NCBI RefSeq assembly: GCF_009601505.1
Contig: NZ_WITC01000134.1
Location: forward strand, 1 to 49,195
Direction: 5' to 3'
Source: Sinorhizobium terangae
Lineage (GTDB): Bacteria; Pseudomonadota; Alphaproteobacteria; Rhizobiales; Rhizobiaceae
Length of the DNA: 49,195 bases
A model generated the notes under the pieces. The model had not been told where the DNA came from and searched no databases. It saw only the letters and a program-made list of their open reading frames with translations. The position numbers and the translations under genes are program-made. Within the stretch, counting starts at the first letter, position 1, and each line of letters begins with the position of its first letter. This document shows positions 44,848-49,195 of the stretch, one piece after another.

Positions 44848-45383
44848 TCGCGGTGGCGGCCAGGTTCCGGCTCCCGAAAATAAAGGCGCTGGATCACTGC
44901 CATCATGAGCGCCGTCGCCCAGCCAAAGATGATCCAGCCATTGACCGCCTCGAACGTCGCAATCTGGCGCCAATCCCTGCCAAGAACAATATCGCCGTAT
45001 CCAACCGTGGTGAACGTAACGGTCGAGAAGTAAAAGGCTTCTTCGAAGCTCGGTAAAGCTTCCGCGACATAATAGAACGCCGCCCACAGGCAGACATCGA
45101 TTATAATGGGAAATATCAAGTATATTACCCAGGCAACCGTCACCACGGTCGGGTGGCGATACGCAAAGAATTTCCGCCTCTCGTCGATCCGGCGCAAGGC
45201 ATGCAGTCCGGCGGACATGAATAATGCCTGGATGGCGACTGTTATCGCGATCAGGCCGCAGGCAATGGAAAGCCGAATTATCACGTCTCCTCGGTGTGTC
45301 GACGGCTGGCGGGGCGCATTCAAACCGGGCGTTACCATCTCCGCCGGCGTCAATCTATCAAAGGTCGCCTTGTCCGTGAACAT
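44844..45383 (-). CDS. two-pore-helix potassium channel family protein
   Basis: A 179-aa membrane protein. Predicted transmembrane segments at about 35-57, 80-107 and 142-163, with the selectivity filter TTVGYGD at 125-131 and preceding pore helix. It is a simple ion-transport-2 potassium channel without a cytoplasmic RCK domain. The start lacks a strong ribosome-binding site and might lie further inside. An inverted repeat at 45460 sits upstream. Its stop codon overlaps the repeat at 44745. Confidence 0.88.
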   Translation of the reverse strand: MFTDKATFDRLTPAEMVTPGLNAPRQPSTHRGDVIIRLSIACGLIAITVAIQALFMSAGLHALRRIDERRKFFAYRHPTVVTVAWVIYLIFPIIIDVCLWAAFYYVAEALPSFEEAFYFSTVTFTTVGYGDIVLGRDWRQIATFEAVNGWIIFGWATALMMAVIQRLYFREPEPGRHRD

Positions 45384-45459
45384 GCGGCAGCCGGCATGAT
45401 GCGGTCCTGTGCCGACGATGGTGAATGGCAGGCGGGCGCTCTTTGGATTCGACTTTAGT

Positions 45460-45475
45460 ATGACTTATTAGTCAT
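45460..45475. promoter_or_regulatory. inverted repeat upstream of potassium channel gene
   Basis: ATGACT-TATT-AGTCAT, a six-base inverted repeat in AT-rich DNA 77 bp upstream of the channel start codon. Possible regulator binding site; no partner identified. Confidence 0.35.
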
Positions 45476-45632
45476 CGCTTATTTTTGATTGCCTTGTCTG
45501 AGCAATTGTGTAATCTCCTAATTGCGCGGGCACACCTTCAAGCATTTCCTTGTAGTTCCCCTGCCTTGGCGATGTTCTGAAGACGTATTGCGGTGCCGGT
45601 GCTTTATTGCGTCGCCTCCATGATCTCCGTTG

Positions 45633-45673
45633 AACTGAAGAGGCTCCGATCTTTTATCGGGGCTTCTTCAGTT
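45633..45673. other. 18-bp-stem hairpin in AT-rich intergenic DNA
   Basis: Left arm 45633-45650 and right arm 45656-45673 pair over 18 bp with two G-U pairs and a CTTTT loop. No U tail follows on the plus strand, so it is not a standard terminator. AT-rich sequence follows at 45690-45730. A small RNA, a double-stranded processing site or a decayed transposon end are possible. Confidence 0.6.
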
Positions 45674-45739
45674 TATCGGATGAACGAGGAGTTATATTAA
45701 TAATATATTTTCGTATAATTCTACATTATCTCATCTCTT

Positions 45740-46400
45740 CGCAATTTCCGTATTAACGCGCGGTCGCACATCGAATACACCGCCGGATAACCGCCAGATG
45801 CGTTTTGCGGCGCCGCCGAGTCTTCCGAATGAGGATCACGTCCCCGCGTGGCGGGTTCGGTCGACCACCGGAAGGCGCAGGCGATATACCTGGGCGAGAC
45901 GCTCTCGCGACTTCCGATCCTCAACCTTTGGCGATATTCCGTTGGATTGAGCCCCGTCGCCTCCGGGAAGCGCCGCAGGAATATGTGTTCTCCTCCAGGG
46001 CCGGCGCGACCGGGCATCGTCTGCAGCGTGACGGCCTTTGTGCTGCTGCGGGTGCCGGATCTTCAGAATGACCCGGGTCCACGTGGTCGGGCTTGGGGGG
46101 CCAGGACGCTGTAGTAGCTCTGTTCGCGCGCGCCGGGGGTCGACCAGCATGAAGCGCGCTTTCGCAAGCATGACAGCGGTGCCGAGCGACCGGCCGACCA
46201 GCTTCAGGCCGAGATTGATCCAGGTTATCATGCCGCCGCGGTAACGATATCACCTTCGTCGATAACGAGCCCGTCCGTATCGATACGCACGTCGCGGTAG
46301 CGATTGGCGATCACGTCCCGGTTTGACCAGTGGCTCGTGATCGGCGACCGGAAGCGGGCCGGATTCTGCTTGCGTCCGGCGGAGGAATGCTTCCATCGCT
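45740..46400 (-). pseudogene. remnant of a GlxA-family (AraC-type) transcriptional regulator
   Basis: In shifting minus-strand frames the translation gives THW-like SHWSNRDVIANRYRDVRID, then DGLVIDEGDIVTA, a stop, then MITWINLGLKLVGR and ARFMLVDP, and later FLRRFPEATGLNPTEYRQRL. These are consecutive conserved parts of GlxA-type regulators: the DJ-1-like domain tail and the AraC helix-turn-helix. At least three frame changes and a stop break the gene, and its N-terminal half is missing. Confidence 0.8.
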
Positions 46401-46536
46401 GTTCATGTGCGCCGGTGGCGGGAGGGAAGGTCGCGCATTCAGCAAGAAAATGAGCTCCGCGGCGACGCCCGCGGCGCGGCCGCCACTCATAATTCCCGCA
46501 GTAGACGGCGAGTCATCTTTGTCCTATCGGTTGGAC

Positions 46537-47448
46537 ATGAGAACGAGCCTCGAACATCTGCCGGAGAAAAAACAGCGCGAGCTTGCCCGGGTCGTGGAGA
46601 TCATTCACGAGGAGTTCGCCGATGCGCTCGAAGGAAGTTCAGCGGGCTTCAAGAAGCGCGGTCGGATCCTGAAGATCATCCTGTTCGGCTCCTATGCCCG
46701 CGGCACCTTTGTCGACGAGCCGCATACTATGAAAGGCTATCGCTCCGACTACGATATCCTCGTGATTGTCAATTCGAAGAAGCTTGCCGAACCGCAATAC
46801 TGGGACAAGGCGACCGACCGGCTGATGTGGGACAAGGCAGTTTCGACGCCGGTTGGACTGATCGTCCATGGCGCCCGCGAGGTGAACAACTTCCTGGCCG
46901 ACGGGCAGTATTTCTTCGTCGACATCCTACGCGAAGGCATTGTGCTCTATGAGCTCGACGACCGGCCATTGGCCGAGCCGAAGCCGCTGACCTCCGCCGA
47001 CGCCCTGCGGGTCGGAACAGAGCATTTTGAAAGGCGATTTTCCGACGCAAAGGATTTTATGGACACGGCAAGATTCCTAGTCGAAAAAGGAAATCTTCGA
47101 TTAGCGGCGTTCCAGCTGCATCAATCCATTGAAACGGCTTATTCGACGCTCCTTCTCACTCTCACCAATTACAGTCCACCATCGCATAATTTGAAATTCC
47201 TTCGCGGATTGGCGGAGGACAAGGAACGCGAGCTCGTCGAAGCCTGGCCGCGTGACCAGCATCGCTTCACCGCCTGGTACAACATACTCAACGAAGCTTA
47301 TGTGAAGGCGCGTTACTCCAAGCATTTCGAGATCACCGAGGAAGCTCTTGCATGGCTCATTGAGCGAGCCGAACGGCTTCACCATCTGGTGGAGGCGATC
47401 TGCAAGGAGCGTTTGGCCGACTTGGCGCAAACAAGCGGCGTCAACTGA
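46537..47448 (+). CDS. nucleotidyltransferase and HEPN domain protein
   Basis: A 303-aa fusion. The N-terminal nucleotidyltransferase domain shows GSYARG at 51-56 and the metal pair DYD at 71-73. The C-terminal HEPN domain (about 165-300) contains AAFQLHQSIETAYSTLL and YVKARYSKHF; the usual RNase motif RX4-6H is not clear, so it may be non-catalytic. Related fusions resemble antibiotic nucleotidyltransferases or modified toxin-antitoxin pairs. The open frame extends upstream over the GlxA remnant, but homology begins at 46537. Confidence 0.85.
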   Translation: MRTSLEHLPEKKQRELARVVEIIHEEFADALEGSSAGFKKRGRILKIILFGSYARGTFVDEPHTMKGYRSDYDILVIVNSKKLAEPQYWDKATDRLMWDKAVSTPVGLIVHGAREVNNFLADGQYFFVDILREGIVLYELDDRPLAEPKPLTSADALRVGTEHFERRFSDAKDFMDTARFLVEKGNLRLAAFQLHQSIETAYSTLLLTLTNYSPPSHNLKFLRGLAEDKERELVEAWPRDQHRFTAWYNILNEAYVKARYSKHFEITEEALAWLIERAERLHHLVEAICKERLADLAQTSGVN

Positions 47449-47655
47449 GCCGTCCGGCGGCCGGTTGCCGGCCTGTCCGAATTACAGCATAACTGCGTCA
47501 GGCGAGACCAAACAGCACACCATCCAACGAAGAAACAGCGCGATTGCGCTACAGCCACCAAAGCTTTCGGATCGCTGCTCGTTATAGCAGCGGTCCGGCC
47601 GGGACGGCATACTAAAGCTTTTCTTCCCGCCGATTCGATCTCCGGAGAGGGCGGG

Positions 47656-47991
47656 TTGCCTGTCGCGGCATTGGAGCGCGTGGTCCACCTTCTGGCTCCA
47701 AATGACAGCCACTTCAAGTATCACTTGGCGCCGAAGGCGACCTATTATGAACGCCGAAAGGCGACGCTTCGGCTCTCACCGGACGAAGGGATGCGTGTCG
47801 CGCGTGTCGCCAGGGTGTGGAATCTGTCACTGGATGTTTGGCAAAGCGATGAGGAAGCCCGTAAATTCCTGTTTCGGCCCCACCCCATGCTCGAGAACAA
47901 ACGTCCGATTGCTGTGGTCATTCAGAGCGAGATCGGCGCCAAACTCGTCCTGGAAACCCTCGCAAGCCTGAAATACGGCAGCGCTGCGTGA
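47656..47991 (+). CDS. Xre/MbcA/ParS-type antitoxin
   Basis: A 111-aa protein. A helix-turn-helix-like N-terminal part (FKYHLAPKATYYERRKATLRL) is followed by the MbcA/ParS toxin-binding domain, with ARKFLFRPHPMLENKRPIAVV and a terminal LASLKYG. It should bind and block the RES toxin that follows and repress the operon. Start is a TTG at 47656 with GGAGAGG upstream; the frame is open further upstream, so the N-terminus is uncertain. Overlaps the toxin gene by four bases. Confidence 0.88.
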   Translation: MPVAALERVVHLLAPNDSHFKYHLAPKATYYERRKATLRLSPDEGMRVARVARVWNLSLDVWQSDEEARKFLFRPHPMLENKRPIAVVIQSEIGAKLVLETLASLKYGSAA

Positions 47992-48470
47992 GCGCCCAGA
48001 TTCCTGATTGCACGCTGTCGGCACGGCGAATAGGCGACGCGAAAGGGACCTATCCCATATTCGACGCAACCGGCTCAACCATAGCCCCGGGGCGCTGGAA
48101 CACGCCGGCAAGCCCGATCATTTACAGCAGCGAGCACTACTCAACGGCGGTGCTCGAAAAGCTGGTGCATGGCAGCGGTCGATTGCCGCCAACCCAGCAC
48201 TACGTGGAAATCACAATGCCGCGCGGCTTGACCTATGAGGTCTTTTCGCCGCCGGGCCTCCCAGGCTGGGACGCGATGCCGCCGACAGTGAGCAAGGGGT
48301 TTGGCGAGCAATGGTGTCTCGAAAGGACGAGCGTAATCTTGTTGGTCCCCAGTGTTGTCGCCCGGCTCGACCGCAATATTTTGATAAATCCAGCTCATTC
48401 GGAGTTCCCTGAAATTCGGATCAGCCTTTATCAGCCGGTTTACTGGGATCGTCGCCTCTTCGGACCGTAA
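47988..48470 (+). CDS. RES-domain toxin
   Basis: A 160-aa RES-family protein, named for conserved Arg, Glu and Ser. Visible are ARRIG near the start, the GRWNTPASPIIYSSEHYSTAVLE block near 35-57, and WCLERTSVILLVPS near 107-120. Characterised RES toxins degrade NAD+ and are held inactive by Xre/ParS antitoxins. GTG start within GTGA, overlapping the antitoxin stop. Complete length. Confidence 0.92.
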   Translation: MSAQIPDCTLSARRIGDAKGTYPIFDATGSTIAPGRWNTPASPIIYSSEHYSTAVLEKLVHGSGRLPPTQHYVEITMPRGLTYEVFSPPGLPGWDAMPPTVSKGFGEQWCLERTSVILLVPSVVARLDRNILINPAHSEFPEIRISLYQPVYWDRRLFGP

Positions 48471-48484
48471 CTGCGCAGTGCGTC

Positions 48485-48516
48485 TTGTAGTAGCTCGCCG
48501 CCTGCGTGACCGACTT
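48485..48516 (-). pseudogene. fragment repeating the tyrosine recombinase 3' end
   Basis: This 32-bp stretch matches 48999-49030 inside the recombinase gene with three differences. On the minus strand it encodes KSVTQAASYYK, corresponding to the catalytic tyrosine region. Weaker similarity continues for about 30 bp with a gap. It is either the remnant of a second recombinase gene or a recombination site. Confidence 0.6.
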
Positions 48517-48604
48517 TGCTTTTGTCGTTTCCGCAGGAACTTTATCGCGATTTTGCCATTCTTATCGATCAGTTCCCGCAAAGAGGAACCAAGGAGGAGG
48601 GATC

Positions 48605-48964
48605 GTGGAAATCAGCGCCAGTGACCGCGAACTTGTCGCGGTGATGAAACAGTATTTTGCGGCCAAAGCCGAGCTGGAGAGCCTGAAAGGACAATTGGAG
48701 GCGGCACGACAGGCAGTCGGCGAGGCGATCGCCGTATTCTACGATCCCCGCCAGAACGCCGAGCACGCCGCCGACCTGCAACGCTCGCATCGCTTGAGGG
48801 GAGAGATGGCGTCGCTGATGCAGCGTGCTGAAGCCTGGGGCAGGGCAGCATCGGGTGCTGACCGGCACGATAGATCGGAGGCGGAAGCGGAACCGGAAGA
48901 ATGGCAGCCGTTTGAGAGGCGAGCCGATGCACTCTTCGGTACGTCGTCACGGTTAGACGATTAG
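48605..48964 (+). CDS. small hypothetical protein, predicted coiled coil
   Basis: A 119-aa acidic, helix-rich protein with a likely coiled coil over residues 5-45 (VAVMKQYFAAKAELESLKGQ). The GTG at 48605 has a strong AAGGAGGAGGG just upstream, which decides the start. I do not recognise a family. It is bracketed by the recombinase gene and a duplicate fragment of it, which suggests cargo of a mobile element. Its stop overlaps the converging recombinase end by 12 bp. Confidence 0.65.
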   Translation: MEISASDRELVAVMKQYFAAKAELESLKGQLEAARQAVGEAIAVFYDPRQNAEHAADLQRSHRLRGEMASLMQRAEAWGRAASGADRHDRSEAEAEPEEWQPFERRADALFGTSSRLDD

Positions 48965-49195
48965 CCGGGCCGCTCGTCCATTCTTTCGTTCCGCGTTGTT
49001 GTAGTAGCTCGCCGCTTGGGTGACCGATTTGTGCAGTGACTGCTGCATCGCTTCCGGCAGGGAAACACCGCGGTTGGCCGCCTCGGTCAGATAGCCGGAC
49101 CGAAGTCCATGGGCGGAAAATAGTGCCGGATCGAGGCCGGCCTGTTTGCAGCGACTTTTCAGGATCAGGTTGACCGACTGCGGCGTCAGCGCCCG
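48953..49195 (-). CDS. tyrosine recombinase/integrase, C-terminal part (cut by window edge)
   Basis: The last 80 codons of a phage-type integrase. The catalytic HxxR is visible as SAHGLRSGYLTEA, followed by LHKSVTQAASYYN with the tyrosine nucleophile. The gene continues past the right edge of the window. Such enzymes insert or excise mobile elements; its 3' region is repeated at 48485. Confidence 0.88.
   Translation of the reverse strand, partial: RALTPQSVNLILKSRCKQAGLDPALFSAHGLRSGYLTEAANRGVSLPEAMQQSLHKSVTQAASYYNNAERKNGRAARLIV

Noticed and set aside
46330..46536. N-terminal extension of the nucleotidyltransferase-HEPN protein
   Set aside because: The extension is the reverse strand of the GlxA remnant and has no family similarity; homology begins at 46537.

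Overview
The window looks like part of a large plasmid or chromid from a rhizobium, most likely Ensifer/Sinorhizobium. The evidence is a complete repABC replication and partition locus with parS-type palindromes, a full thuR-thuEFGKAB trehalose/sucrose-isomer locus in the order known from Sinorhizobium, TRAP and tripartite tricarboxylate (TTT) transporters, and many palindromic intergenic repeats of the RIME type typical of rhizobia. The genus is an inference from gene content, not from an alignment.

Layout. (1) 78-10357 is a sugar-acid catabolic cluster: a TRAP importer, an FAH-fold enzyme, an FCD-type GntR regulator and an FAD-linked 2-hydroxyacid dehydrogenase on the minus strand, then a plus-strand operon of a denD-like dehydrogenase, a beta-hydroxyacid dehydrogenase and an IlvD/Edd aldonate dehydratase. 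Similar operator-like sequences lie in front of two of its transcription units. (2) 10427-18115 is thuBAKGFE (minus) with divergent thuR (plus): ABC import of disaccharides and conversion to 3-keto derivatives. (3) 18218-25569 carries an HI0933-type flavoprotein, a TetR regulator with two matching operators in front of a Bcr/CflA drug exporter, an exported intradiol dioxygenase-like protein, an EF-G paralogue with altered GTPase motifs, and an isolated HutC-type repressor.

(4) 25570-34073 is the replicon core: a gene-poor 1.5 kb leader with two parS-type palindromes, repA, repB, the counter-transcribed RNA gene, repC, then a glycosyltransferase-like gene and a DUF1612/HTH gene among three further palindromes of a different sequence. 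A fourth copy of that second palindrome lies at 37029. (5) 34119-38141 holds a small exported protein and a TTT importer (A, B, C genes). (6) 38345-44697 has an RsuA-type pseudouridine synthase, a DUF3300/DUF2950 pair of exported proteins, a DUF900 lipoprotein hydrolase, and a Ca2+/H+ antiporter gene broken by two compensating one-base indels.

(7) 44844-49195 is more decayed and mobile: a two-TM potassium channel, an AT-rich gap with an 18-bp-stem hairpin, a GlxA-family regulator pseudogene, a nucleotidyltransferase-HEPN protein, a Xre/RES toxin-antitoxin pair, a small unknown gene, and the 3' part of a tyrosine recombinase cut by the window edge. A fragment of the recombinase 3' end is repeated 514 bp away.

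The least ordinary signals are the use of two different palindrome sequences, both fitting the repABC parS consensus, around one repABC operon; the unusual enzyme set in the sugar-acid cluster; the EF-G paralogue lacking the catalytic histidine; and the duplicated recombinase 3' end. No rRNA, tRNA or CRISPR array was seen.
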